From Siphonodentalium dalli (taxonomy: Eukaryota; Mollusca; Scaphopoda; Gadilida; Siphonodentaliidae), in contig CP136063.1 in NCBI GenBank assembly GCA_032622095.1, forward strand, positions 30,756,987 through 30,820,986: DNA of 64,000 nt. The letters are read 5' to 3'. The notes under the pieces are model-generated. The model searched no databases. It saw nothing but the letters and a program-made list of their open reading frames with translations, and was not told the DNA's origin. Positions within the stretch are counted from its first letter, which is position 1. Each line of letters begins with the position of its first letter. Shown here one piece after another: positions 24,261-35,620 of the stretch. A program made the position numbers and the translations under genes.

Positions 24261-25005
24261 GATGCAACATTTTAAGCGTATACATGTACTTCATGGTGGA
24301 TTATGTTAGAAATACAAAATGAACTTTATTAAGATTTACAAAAATAAAATTTACAGGCAATGGTCCCAAGAAAAACAAAGTCCATATCTAAGAATCAAAT
24401 ATAGGAATATGTACTGAACACTGATGAATGATGTACTACAAAAACAAATATTATATTTCTTGAGCATTCTTTGAAAAAATTACTTTGAACCAGTTGATAT
24501 CCTAACTTCACAATATGGTTGACTGAGAGCGATCAGTTTATGTGTCACCTTTTCATGGCTAATGCCCAGTCTGATCTGAATGGATTTTATAGCTAGTGTC
24601 AACTTCCACAAGAGTGATTATCCAATGAGTGAGTGGTGACCTACTTACTAGAAATAGTGTGGTGGTCTCACCGTCTGGTAGGGTTTAGATTGAGGCTTAA
24701 CATTCTATTGGCAACATAATTCACAGCATTACACTGGCCAATGCTTAACCCATGCCTGCTAGAATCCACACAGCCAATGTTTAAGCAAGTATATATCATT
24801 TGTCAACAGCTGGTTCAAAGTAATTTTTTCAAAGAACGCTCAAGCCTCAAGAAATATATTTTTTGTAGTACATCATTCATCACAGTGCTCAGTACATATT
24901 CCCATATTTGATTCTTAGAAATGTTCACATTTTGTATTTCTAATAAAAATCCACCATGAAGTATACTCTTAAAATGTTACATCAATGGGCATGGTTTCTG
25001 TAATT
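24239..25005. mobile_element. Foldback element, ~770 bp with arms >200 bp
   Basis: CAGAAACCATGCACATTGAT at the left end pairs with the right end near 25000. Pairing continues through the TACTTCATGGTGGATT segment, the CAAATATRGGAATATGTACT segment and TTTGAAAAAATTACTTTGAA (left, about 24470) against its complement (about 24815). The central loop is 24500-24800. No transposase. Confidence 0.8.
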
Positions 25006-25990
25006 ACTAATATACATGAACAGAATTCTTTATTTGGACTCTTATAAAAATTTTGGAAAAATTGGGACCACAAAGACCGTAACAAGGTTTTTGAATGCGA
25101 TAAGTTTTACTGAAATTATATAAATAAGGTGAGGTATTTCTTCCCATAAAACTGAATTAATGGAAAGAAGGTGAAGACAAAAGTGAGATTCTGCCGATCA
25201 AATATTTTCCTTGTCACTGTGACCAAATGCTCGATACAAGAAAAATATGATTCTTTGAAAAATATGCAAAAAATTACTACTGGTAAGTTCACACAAAAAA
25301 AAACCAAAAATATGTGTGAAAATCTCAAAATTTCAAACATTTTCTGTCAGAAAAGTGAGGGCTTCAGATAAATGATGCCCTATAAATATAACGTGACAGA
25401 CCAGAAGCAGAAAGTAAAAAATAAAAAAAATTGCAATGAATGTTCTTTAAAATTTTCAAACATGAAAAATTGCCAGGGAAGCCAAAGTTTAACCAAAAAT
25501 AATCACCACTTGGTCTTGGAGAATATCAGACCCTCCTTTAGGATAACACAGAATATGTGCCAGGGTACCCCCAATGCAAAAGTGGCGATGGCAAAGGATA
25601 GGAACAGGAAAATTGGATTTTTTTATGCCATCACAGACGCAAACCTCTCAACAATTCCCACACATGTTCAAGTGTAGTCATTGTGCCATTTATTTTATGG
25701 TGTCTTTGCACACTGGAGGTATTATTACTACAGGTATCCTCAAAACCCCATTGCAGAGATCTCTTATAAATTAGTAAATTACCTTTTATTTTGTGACATA
25801 CATGTAAACCAAGTCCAGAAGTGTTTGTGAAGAGCGCTGGTTGCTCCATCTCGACAATCCAGCAATAGCAATACATTATTGCCAACTTTCCATGTTGTTA
25901 CCTTGTGGTATGAGATGAGAATACAACTGATGTTCCCAGCCAATTGTCCCACCAAAGTGACTTCAGGGGATTATATGCATGGACACCTTG
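25006..25990. other. AT-rich intergenic, nothing recognised
   Basis: The ORFs at 25171-25774 are low-complexity Lys/Asn-rich translations without a domain signature. Confidence 0.45.
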
Positions 25991-25994
25991 TGTC

Positions 25995-26153
25995 ACACTC
26001 TTAAGATTAATCCCCACTCTATACTGAAACCAGGTCAGGACAAACTGAATGCTTGCATCAGATCTGGGTCCTTTTCACACTCTTAAGATTAATCCCCACT
26101 CTGTACTGAAACCAGGTCAGGACAAACTGACTGCTTGCATCAGATCTGGGTCA
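25995..26153. repeat. ~82-bp tandem duplication, 2 copies
   Basis: CACTCTTAAGATTAATCCCC through CATCAGATCTGGGTC occurs twice with very few differences. Confidence 0.85.
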
Positions 26154-26367
26154 AACCATGAGGCATGAAGCCAAACTGTTTGGGGATACACTGACTAATT
26201 AGAATGGCTTAGAATAGACTACATCATGCCATGAATCTCTACTATGGCCAATGCCCGTTGAGATCATATTCCACCAGTAGAAAACCTGCGAAAAATGTTT
26301 TGACATGGAACCTTATAAAATCGAAAAAATAACACCGGAAATATATTTCTCTGTAATTATCTGTTTG

Positions 26368-26564
26368 TTAACCCTATGAGTGCCAGGGGCCGATTTCATC
26401 GGCCCTAAACCTACAAAATAAATCTGTTAAAGAATAAATTATTAAAATTGTAAAAAAAAAAAAAAAATCTCTTATGGTCGACTCGCATATACATGTATAA
26501 GAGAATGCATTGGCACAGGGTATATGGGTTGATACAAAAATCGACCTGGCACTCAGAGGGTTAA
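26368..26564. mobile_element. TTAA-flanked hairpin MITE, 189 bp
   Basis: TTAA at 26368-26371 and 26561-26564. Inverted ends CCCTATGAGTGCCAGG / CCTGGCACTCAGAGGG match the MITE at 1745-2183. It keeps part of the ATATAAGAGAATGC arm, so it is a shortened copy of the same family. Confidence 0.8.
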
Positions 26565-26818
26565 TAATAAACTTCACTGTAGGTGAAGGTCCCAAATTTC
26601 ATCATTCGTTCTATCCTTCTGTGACATCATGTCATTCTGTGTATTTATAAAATGTCTTCATAATACTTGTCTTGTACCATATATAACGGGAAAAAAGCTA
26701 TAACTTTAAGGGGATTGAACACGATTAATGTGGATGTTTGTCCAAATAGCACTGCCTGATGCAAAGATGTGACAACGGTATACGTAGGGCATCAACGTTA
26801 ACAATTTCGACCAAACTT

Positions 26819-27038
26819 ACACAGTAATGCTCTAAGTAATCGACTTCTTAACAGCAGAATTATGGGTAACTTTTCAGGATTTAATCAGAAATGTGGCTTG
26901 TTGCCATTAATCAGAAAGCTCTCCCAGAGAGGTTTCCGATGAATGCAACAAGCCATATTTCTGACTAAATCCTGAAAAGTTACATGTACCCATAATTCTG
27001 CTGTGTTTAAGGAGTTGATTACTTAGGGCATTACTGTA
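26819..27038. repeat. Long inverted repeat, ~95-bp arms
   Basis: CAGTAATGCTCTAAGTAATC (26821) pairs with the segment ending near 27037, through CAGCAGAATTATGGGTA and TTTTCAGGATTTAATCAGAA and their complements. The centre is near 26920. A shorter palindrome follows at about 27055-27145 around CATTCTCCATGGAGAATC. Confidence 0.8.
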
Positions 27039-27149
27039 TATTCATGCATTCCCATTATTTTATTCATTCTCCATGGAGAATCAAGTGCATCATCACCATT
27101 CGATTTTCCATAGAGAAATTAGAATGAACAAAATAATAGTTTTGGTCGA

Positions 27150-28700
27150 TAATTCTTTATGTTGATATCCCACGCATATATGCCCAGGTCCCATTCCTGT
27201 ATCGAAAAGCGCTATTTGGTACATGTTCATTGTAAGATCGTTATAGAGCCAGGGATGGTTGTCAGTTCATGTATGGGTGCCCACATTTATTGTTAACTTG
27301 AGCATATGTGTGGACATTTTGCAAAATGAGGGTAATTTCCAGGCCAGTTTTGGTACCTGTAACAGGTATGGACGCCCAAAAAACAGTTAGAAAGAAGAAA
27401 AATTCCTCAGATAATTTGTTTTTTGACCATTATTACTAGAAAACAAACACAACACTAAATCATCAAATAAAGCAATAAATTGTCATTTTATGGCAGTATG
27501 TACATGTAGTTCAAGGGGAGACCACCCCATACCCTCCCCAACTTAGGGCTGCGGCCTTCGGATATGACTTTGGCATATAAACAGGTGTCCCCAAATAATT
27601 ACTGGAAACTACACTGGTACAAAAGAATACCAACCTTTTCAAGGCTATCCAGGTTTCTGAAGACCCGCTGTCAGCGATGTTCATTTGACAGTCCTGGTGG
27701 TATCCACATTTTGGTTAGTCTGTTCATCGATTCCAGTACAAATTGCCTCCCCCTGGTTCAGTTGGATCGCCCGACTGAGAATGCTGCATGATTATCCAAA
27801 TACATGCGAACTTCCACTGGTGCCTGCAATATTACCACAAGATACCAGAGAACAATTTCCCTATAGTTTGGCATATTAACCCGAACGCTAATAGACTTAG
27901 CTCACTCTGTGTTGCATTAATGATAACTTGATATTAGAATTTGTAATGCAATTTCCATTATCGTCCATCCTGTTTGGGGTATTTATGTTTGTGTCTGATT
28001 ATAAAGTTGTGACGTTCTTGAATGAACTGAGAACAGCACTCTCTAAATAATTTTTCATGTTCTGCTAAAGATGAATTAGTTTTATTTTCGGCCGATTCCA
28101 TTTTTTTTAGATCAGTCTGGATCCACTGACTGAATAAATTTGTTGTCTCTGATGATGTGCAAAACTTTTCATTCTATTTTAATTTTTAGATCTAAATGAA
28201 AAAAAGATGATGGTCTAAATTTACTATGAGTTGACTTAGAAGCTATTAAATACAAAAATAAAAAACACCCTCCCTCCCCATTCTCAGACACAAGTCTGAA
28301 GATTAATGATTTAAACATATTTTATTATCCTTCAATCAATAAACAAAATACAAATAAAGAAAATACAGTTGGTGAATAAGGATGAGAGGCGATAAAGGGA
28401 TCGGAGCACAAGTTACAGAACTTAAAGAAGCTCCTATCCCTTACATGTATTGGCTTTAGTTGAGTTATCAAGTTGGTAATAGGACAAGTTGACTGGCTAT
28501 CTAAACAAAGGATAAAAAGGATAAGAATGGAAGAAGAAAAAAAAATAAAAGGTCGCAGACCACATGTCCCCCGACTCGAGTGGTAAACTTCATGATTGGA
28601 TTTGTTAGAAGGATACTATTTGCAACAATGTTATACAGTATATAGATGTTGCAAACCACCGCAAAATTTCTTGGACAAAACAACCCGATGAACAAACGCA
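27150..28700. other. Intergenic, no supported gene
   Basis: Two overlapping ORFs at 27564-27879 show no family motif. The remainder is AT-rich. Confidence 0.45.
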
Positions 28701-28708
28701 TGCAAACA

Positions 28709-29040
28709 CGAAAAAAATGATATTTTTGTATTAGCTATATAGATGTTGCAAATCACCAACATGTTAGGAACAATATCCCAGAGTTTCAAATCTCTACATT
28801 TAAAACTGTAGGAGGAGTTGATTACACCATGAAGGTACCCAATCTCATCCAAAAGGCAAAAATGTTCCAAATTTTCTAAGTCGAAAACCCCCCCAAAAAT
28901 ATGGAAAAAATTATATTTTTGATTAGCTATATAGATGTTGCAAATCACCAACATGTTAGGAACAATATCCCAGCGTTTCAAATCTCTACGTTTTAAAACT
29001 GTAGGAGAAGTTGATTACACCATGAAGGTACCCAATCTCG
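28709..29040. repeat. ~190-bp tandem duplication
   Basis: TTAGCTATATAGATGTTGCA through GAAGGTACCCAATCTC occurs at 28730-28848 and 28924-29040, with a partial third piece near 28640. The second copy is followed by a GGACGGACG microsatellite (29040-29072). The reverse ORFs are repeat translations. Confidence 0.85.
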
Positions 29041-29169
29041 GACGCACGGACGGACGCACGGACGGACGGACGAGGGTCATTTCTATAGTCCTCCGACGGA
29101 AACGTCGGGGGACAAAAATTCATTCGGTCATGCCTAACCACCATCAAACACCATACATGTAGAATGACA

Positions 29170-30360
29170 CAGAGCAACCAACAAATTGGTTATAAAACTG
29201 ATATATTGAGGCGAAACATATAAAACAGATAACAGTAGACAGTTTACTAAAATTACTTCTATAAACCTGAAACAGGCACTGCCTTGCCATGTGGCTTGGC
29301 CACAACAGGCATCAGCACTGCATTGGAACAATCATACAAATAGGGAAAACTGTCCTGTAATGTTTTTTAAGATATGTGGGTTTTTTTCCCACAGCAGTCG
29401 TGAATTATGCACATGGGAATCGACCCATGTGTGACCATCATCATTGATTGAGATGAACTTGTTCCTGTTAGTGCTGAAACGGTTGACCTATTTTTGTAGC
29501 CGGTTAACCGCGACGTGTAACCGGATCATAACCGGTTATCTGCTATTTTCAACCTATGACTTTACACTGATTATTTACACCATAATATGTACATGTACCA
29601 ATATATCAGCATAATTTGATTCATTAACTGTATGGCAAACTCGCGTAATGTTTACACAGACAGAGCTTGTATTAAACGAATGTAAATCACCAAACACGAA
29701 TGTCACAAAGCCACGTGTTGACAACTTGGCAGATAACACAGTGAACTAAAACTAGCAGTGTTTATAAATAGACGTGTCATCATGTCATGGTTGACCAGTA
29801 TTGTCAAGAATGACAACTCCGATTGTCGAGGTACCCCCAAAACTCTTCACTTCGACCCGTGAATTTCAACAACAAAAGCATAATTCTCAGGGTTTTCGGC
29901 ATATTTCGTTAGAAAAATCATTTATCTACAATCTTACCGCGAGCATAGCATCTATTCGTTGATTTATTCCAGGTTTTATCGCACTTTAAAACATTTTTTT
30001 CACCTGTTTAGTGTTAGCTCGGTGGTACCGCCGAAGTTTTCCGGACCTCCTCGTGTGTCTTCGGCAAATCGGTTAGTACAAAACTGGCTACCAAAGATGG
30101 CTACCAAAATGGTTCGTCGAAAATTGTCAAAATTTGAGTGATATCAACATCAGTACAATTTTCCAACGTATTGATTCCCATTTATCGGGACAACAATTTT
30201 TCAAACAAAGCAGTATCTTCGTTAGATTCAAACCTGATAGTCACACACTAAGAGGGCATTTTGCAATATATATGCTCCATAATCCTTCACCAAAATTACA
30301 TACGAAGATGATAATCAATAAAGCGGCGAACAAGCATTAGCGACAACTTATTCTCAGAGT
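29170..30360. other. Intergenic; CCGGTTA-rich patch
   Basis: GCCGGTTAACCGCGACGTG with a nearby AACCGGTTA (about 29499-29540) resembles the end of a hAT-like MITE, but I found no second end. No gene is supported. Confidence 0.4.
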
Positions 30361-30363
30361 CAT

Positions 30364-30705
30364 GATTTGACCCGTCCAAAACACCCCCCCCCCCCGACAA
30401 AAGTACCCATAGGTATCAAATTTCGTCGAAATCTATCCGTTTTATCCGAGTTGACCTTTGATTGGCCATATTGAAGGTCAAGGTCAGGCCGAGGTCACGA
30501 TTTGACCCGTTCAAAACTCTCCTCGGACCAAAGTATCCCTAGGTATCAAATTTCGCCGAAATTTGTCCGTTTTACCCAAATTGACCTTGCATTGACAGTT
30601 TTAAAGGTCAAGGTCAGGTCGGGGTCACGATTTGACCCGTTCAAAACACTTCCCGGACACAAATACCCATAGGTATCAAATTACGTTGAAATCTATGGAA
30701 AGCCG
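30364..30705. repeat. ~125-bp tandem repeat, 3 copies, rich in AGGTCA
   Basis: Units share GATTTGACCCGT, CATAGGTATCAAATT and TTGAAGGTCAAGGTCAGG. Each unit holds several AGGTCA/GGGTCA half-sites of the nuclear-receptor type. Non-coding. Confidence 0.8.
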
Positions 30706-33254
30706 AGGAGGACATGTTGGTTGCTAATTGCTAGATATACGACGCGGTATTTTGAAGGTGTTTCAAACTAGGAGATAGAAGTATTCTGCCTTTCAAATGG
30801 TGATGAATTATAGTAGTTTATTCAAATTTTATGGCATAAATTGTTATTAAAACCGTATATACTATAAAAAATTAATGACTCGAAAATTAAGTGGGCCTTT
30901 AAACAAAGTCACAATTGCATTTAGGCTCATCTCATACTCGTCCATTCAGCGATATTCTACTGCGCAGTTTGTTATAGCCTCCAGTATTTATTGAGCGTTA
31001 TACCCCCAACTGTTATAATTCGCCTTTAGCAGGCGTACTCTTGCCTCAGATTATTGAGATATTAGGTCACACATAATCACATTAAATCGCATCGTAACAT
31101 AGCAATTGTGTGGGCTCCTTGGCGTGAATATGTAATGAGAAATAAGGTCATACGTAATGACATTAAACTCAAGAAAACCCTCGAAAACAAAACAAAATCA
31201 CATTTAATGTTTTACGTTATTTCCTTCATAAAAAGAATCTTCGTGATAATGAACCCTCTCGTTACTTTAGAATATAGAATTAACCTTAAAATAAAAAAAA
31301 TCTTTGGAACACAGAACCTTCGGAATAACGAACCTTCGGATTGGTGAACCTTCGGAATAGCGAACATTCAGAGAAATTTCGGAATAGTGGACCTTCGGGA
31401 TAGTGAACCTTCGGAATAGAGCCATGCCCCCCCCAATATTCATATTATATGCCCAGAGTTCAAAGGTATGGACCCATAAAATTCTAAACTTGGCCCTTAA
31501 AATAATGAACTCCAAATTGGAGCACACACAGAACACCACTTAAGTCAACTGAACCTATGTCATGTCCCAATGCGGGAGGGTCCATATATACCACAACATT
31601 CATAGTATATGCCAAGAATTCAAAGGCATGGGCCCACGTAATGACATAAAATCTCAAGAAAACCAGCGAAAACAAAACAAAATCACATTTAATGTTCTAA
31701 GTTAAGTTATTTCCTCCTGTATCTGTATCGGTGTGCGCGCATGATCAGTTCGGATGTGAGCGCACACTCCATATAAAGAATCTTTGTGAAAATGAACCCT
31801 CTCAAATTAGTCTCAATACTTTAAAATATAGAATTAACCTAAAAATAACAAAAACCTTCGGAATAGAGAACCTTCGGAATAGCGGACCTTCGGGATAGCA
31901 AACATTCATAATAGAAGCATGTCCCCACAATTACACCGGTGACGTAAACACATGTGCCAATCTTAGTTGTACTCTCGTAATTATCGGTACGATGAAACGG
32001 TGACGGAATCTGACGAGGTTTGCCGAATGTACAATCACCCAGTGAATTATCGATCGACCATGCGATACAAAAAAACCAAAAGCTATAAACACCACTACGG
32101 TGGCGTAATAATAAGCTTCAACTGTTTTCAAAGAAGACGAACTGACACTCCCAGATTTTAACTGATATTTTATCCAGAAGTTTTCTTAGAACTGATATAC
32201 CGGCATGCTGCCAATCTTAAATGTACATATCCACATGTATGTATATACACAATGGTGATGGTTTTTATGAATATCATTCAACTGTACGAATAACCACGAC
32301 AGACAGTCGGTGTGCCTTTGAAGGCAGAATCTCCATATAGGTAACAGGTAACAGGTTACCACTACTTCAGAGTGTGACTTGATGTGGTATTGGAAACAAC
32401 TGCCTTAGTGTACATTCAGATGACCACGATACAAACGAAAGTCGTAACATTTCCGTCGTACATGTACATGTAGGAAGTAACTGATAGTTCGGCTGCGCAT
32501 GCTCACGTCAAAATCGTAGGTCAGAAAATAGGTAGAGGGGTAATGTCGCAAGCTATATATACTCGATCTTCGCCACAGAATTTGCAGTCACGTTATATTA
32601 AACTAATTAACGGGTCTTTTTCGGGTGGTTTCTAGAACTCCAAAGTGGCTTGATATGTAAGTCAAATTGCACGTGTGGGTGGAATGGAGTCGATTTGAGA
32701 TTTATATGCGCGCCCTACGAGTATAGGCCTACCACTTATCGATGTCAAGGACAAGTACAGCTCTTGCGACATTACCACGCTACCCCCCAAACAAAAATAT
32801 AATAGCAAGCCCTGTTTGATTTTAGGTGCGAAATCGTGGCGTATCTTTGGTACCTCCACTTGCGACGTAATCGCAGTCGTGTGTACGTAAAAATCGTAGC
32901 TGGAAATGACCGTAGGGTAGTCAATAACATGCTTTAGAACATACGTGTACGATATCATAATGCCCGACGACATCGGAATCGTGTGAACAAACTATCCATG
33001 TTCGCGCTGGACCGAAAAAAAAACTTTAGCCAAAAGTTTACAGACATGACAATTGGAACTTATAGTCCAACAGAACTGGGGTCTAACCCAAAATTCTCTG
33101 TTAAAGGTTTTTTCTCTGTTGATAATGTATCACGGGGGTGTCTTTATTGATATTCCGGTTGATGTGGATGTGTAACCTTTGGGGAACTTTTTTTATTCAA
33201 AATGGCCGCTGAGTACCCAAAAGTCTTAAATAGTGTGTATACCTTGACCATGTT
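30706..33254. other. Intergenic with diverged duplications
   Basis: The segment near 31150-31280 (GAAAACAAAACAAAATCACA) is repeated near 31660-31810. A 14-16-bp motif GAACCTTCGGAATAG recurs at 31310-31420 and 31855-31915. A 33-nt stretch of GGTAACAGGTAACAGGTTACC-type words lies near 32340. ORFs in this interval (for example 32662-32973 -) show no signature. Confidence 0.5.
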
Positions 33255-33471
33255 AGATGCAATTCCGTATCAATAACAGCATATATGGCAGCAGAAATAC
33301 GATACGATGTATGTATTATGACATGCTGTGACAAATAACATAAACTGGACAAAATCGACATGTCAGATGCAATTCCGTATCAATAACAGCATATATGGCA
33401 GCAGAAATACGATACGATGTATGTATTATGACATGCTGTGACAAATAACATAAACTGGACAAAATCGACAA
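33255..33471. repeat. 110-bp tandem duplication
   Basis: AGATGCAATTCCGTATCAAT starts at 33255 and 33365, and the two units are virtually identical. Confidence 0.85.
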
Positions 33472-33673
33472 TAAAATACTCAAGATGGCTGCCAAAATGG
33501 CCGCACTCATTGCTCAAATCATAACTGTTGCAAGTCTATCAAGGCAGTGCTTCCGACATATAACATTTTTGCTTTATTTGGTAACAACATGTCATTAGGA
33601 CAGAAACAAAAGAGTTATAATGACATATGCAAATCAGCATTGGTGTATTGAATAAACAATGTACCTAGAACAG

Positions 33674-33860
33674 TCAGTGTATGTCATCAGTATCTTCCTC
33701 GTCATGTCGATGTGTCAGCTCGTCCATACACCGACTGTCCCCCTCACACGAACAGAACGCCGTGCAAGTTAAACCCGCACGCCTACAGCCACAACGTTTG
33801 GTCATGCAAGGGACATTTGAAGCACAACAACATCTAATGAGTTTTAGTATAGCCTCAGGA
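33674..33860 (-). pseudogene. C-terminal part of the PIN/FEN-like gene, cut off by the Polinton
   Basis: On the minus strand, from the TSD down to a TGA at 33674-33676, the frame encodes a Cys-rich tail with RCCCASN, CGCRRAGLTC and CSCEG motifs. This is the cysteine-rich C-terminus expected for the family whose nuclease part lies at 50356-51.2 kb. Removing the Polinton and one TCAGGA joins the codons for P-L-A-P (right flank) to E-A-I-L (left flank) in one frame. The cysteines probably bind zinc. I infer that this is the true last coding segment of the interrupted gene. Confidence 0.8.
33855..33860. repeat. Polinton target-site duplication, left
   Basis: TCAGGA directly before the TIR start TGATGAC; identical to 50356-50361. 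A 6-bp TSD is the length known for Polintons. Confidence 0.9.
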
Positions 33861-34655
33861 TGATGACAGACCGTCTGTAGGGACCCTGGGGCGTGTCTCC
33901 TAAGCTCCTCCCCATTTCTAAAGGTTCCACAATGGGTCCTTTGTCCCCCTTTGTTTCGCCCTATTGTCTTAATGGGCCAATGGTAGGGGTTTATTAGGGG
34001 TCCTTATTGTATGAAAACCCATCCTTTTCCTTCTCACTTATATGATAGGTAGAATTAATTAATGAAGCCCCTCCTTTTCGTTCTTAATTATTTGATAGGT
34101 TTTAATTAATTAAAGTCGCTCATTCTTAATTATATGATAGGGTACCGAAACTCCTCCTTATTCGACACAACAATGGCCACCAGAATTATTCTGATAACCG
34201 AGCGCCAATGATAGAACCACACGTGAATCGTGCAGCTGTTTGGACCACGTGCTCCTGGAACAATGGAAGCGTGCATCTGTTTGGACCACGTGCTCCTGGA
34301 ACAATGGAAGCGTACAGCTGTTTGGACCAGCTATCCTGAAACAATGAAATCGTGCACCTGCAGAGTCACCTGTTTGGACCACGTGCTCCTGGAACAATGG
34401 AAGCGTGCAGCTGTTTGGACCACGCTATCCTGAAACAATGGAATCGTGCACCTGCAGAGTCACCTGGTTAGACCACGCGCTCCTGAAACAATGGAGTCCC
34501 GCCACAATTATTTAGCGTCACGCACGCCTCGTGCACCTGGTTAGACCGCGCGTTTTCGAAAGCGTGCCCAAACCTGACTAATTTATTCACCCACACCACA
34601 CGTTCTCCGAACAATGGAATCCCGCCCTTAAATTGTCATTATCAAATCCGGAAAT
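33861..34655. repeat. Polinton terminal inverted repeat, left (795 bp)
   Basis: Near-identical in inverse to 49552-50355, differing by small indels and substitutions. It holds GC-poor spacer words (TTATATGATAGG) and an inner minisatellite at 34205-34500. Beyond 34655 the left side has about 70 extra bases, after which a short TACCATATAAAA match with the right side resumes. Confidence 0.95.
34205..34500. repeat. Minisatellite inside the left TIR, ~42-bp units
   Basis: Units read GGACCACGTGCTCCTGGAAC / AATGGAAGCGTGCAGCTGTTT, alternating with a longer variant carrying CACCTGCAGAGTCACCTG. CACGTG and CAGCTG E-box-type palindromes recur. The right TIR (49735-49990) holds the same array with a different number and order of units, so it has expanded or converted independently. 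Confidence 0.85.
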
Positions 34656-34722
34656 GATAAGGGAATCAATCAAAAACGACTTCCGGATTTGATTGACATC
34701 TAATGGACAAACATATTTACCA

Positions 34723-34784
34723 TATAAAAGGCTCAACAATGTTATTACAGTTCGTCATTTCGGATGCTCACAACGTATTATAAG
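34723..34784 (+). promoter_or_regulatory. Candidate element promoter and non-coding first exon
   Basis: TATAAAAG at 34723-34730 is a canonical TATA box. About 55 nt later ATTATAAG is followed by GTATGT, a good 5' splice site. A matching 3' splice site (TTTATTTCCAG) ends at 36415, three bases before the polymerase start codon. This would make an untranslated first exon with a long intron that houses the minus-strand PC4-like gene. No transcript evidence. Confidence 0.35.
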
Positions 34785-34871
34785 GTATGTCTTTATTTAT
34801 AAAAAGTATATTAGTAAGCCATTTATATAGGCCCTTAAATGTCATTACAATGTTATTGTAAACAATGTTAC

Positions 34872-35010
34872 TCACTATTCAAGCAATATTCCCCAATTTT
34901 ACATAAAAAACACTTTCGAGTTTCCCCATTTGAATATTTCTCACTATTCAAGCAATATTGCCCAATTTTCCATATAAAAACACTTTCGAGTTTCCCCATT
35001 TGAATATTTT
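34872..35010. repeat. 69-bp tandem duplication in the Polinton left arm
   Basis: TCACTATTCAAGCAATATT through CCCCATTTGAATATTT occurs twice. The rest of 34656-35615 is AT-rich with two ATTATCGATCGCYTAATT words (about 35070 and 35150) and no gene. Confidence 0.85.
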
Positions 35011-35614
35011 TCACGCGTGTGTTGTACAATTATCGCCTTTAGATAAAAAATCCCCGATATCAATTGCTATTATCGATCGCTTAATTGTATACGGTAACTA
35101 TATGAATGCAGATGGCATATCACAAACTTTTGAATAGAGGGAAGGCTATTATCGATCGCCTAATTCTACACGCAGTCAAATTTCAATGAATGAGGAATGC
35201 TGTTGTCATTGTGATGTTTATAGTAAATTCCGCATGAATGCTGGTTGTAATGCGTATAGCAAATATCGATCAATGCCGCTGTCATGGTAAATTTTTATGC
35301 GGTGCATATGACCTTGTATTTAAAAGGGCAAAGACTGTTTGTTAGTTGAATACATACATATTACGGCTCTCATTTTGAACTTGCCTGATGTCCATTAACT
35401 CACCGATTAAGGGCCAGTCAAGAAATGTTCTATATATGTGTTAGGTTACTTGGTATTATAATGAAATGTGTTAGAAAATATATTGCATTAAAATGTGCAT
35501 TATTAGTGAACCCTTTTCGGATCAATAGTGAACTATAACATACATCCTAACTTCATGGTCACATCTTTAGGCACAAATGGGTATTACAATAATACAATAA
35601 TAACATTATACATA

Positions 35615-35620
35615 TTTATT
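35615..35620 (-). terminator. Poly(A) signal overlapping the PC4-like stop codon
   Basis: On the minus strand AATAAA overlaps the TAA stop (35616-35618). Compact 3' ends of this kind fit the tight gene packing of the element. Confidence 0.5.

Noticed and set aside
33861-33870. Element start at AGACCGTCTG with TSD GATGAC/ATCATC
   Set aside because: Those 6-mers do not match. Starting the TIR at TGATGA gives a perfect TCAGGA duplication and restores the interrupted frame.
34158-34433. ORFs in the Polinton TIR minisatellite (also 49692-50078)
   Set aside because: They repeat the 42-bp unit and appear on both strands in both TIRs; not genes.
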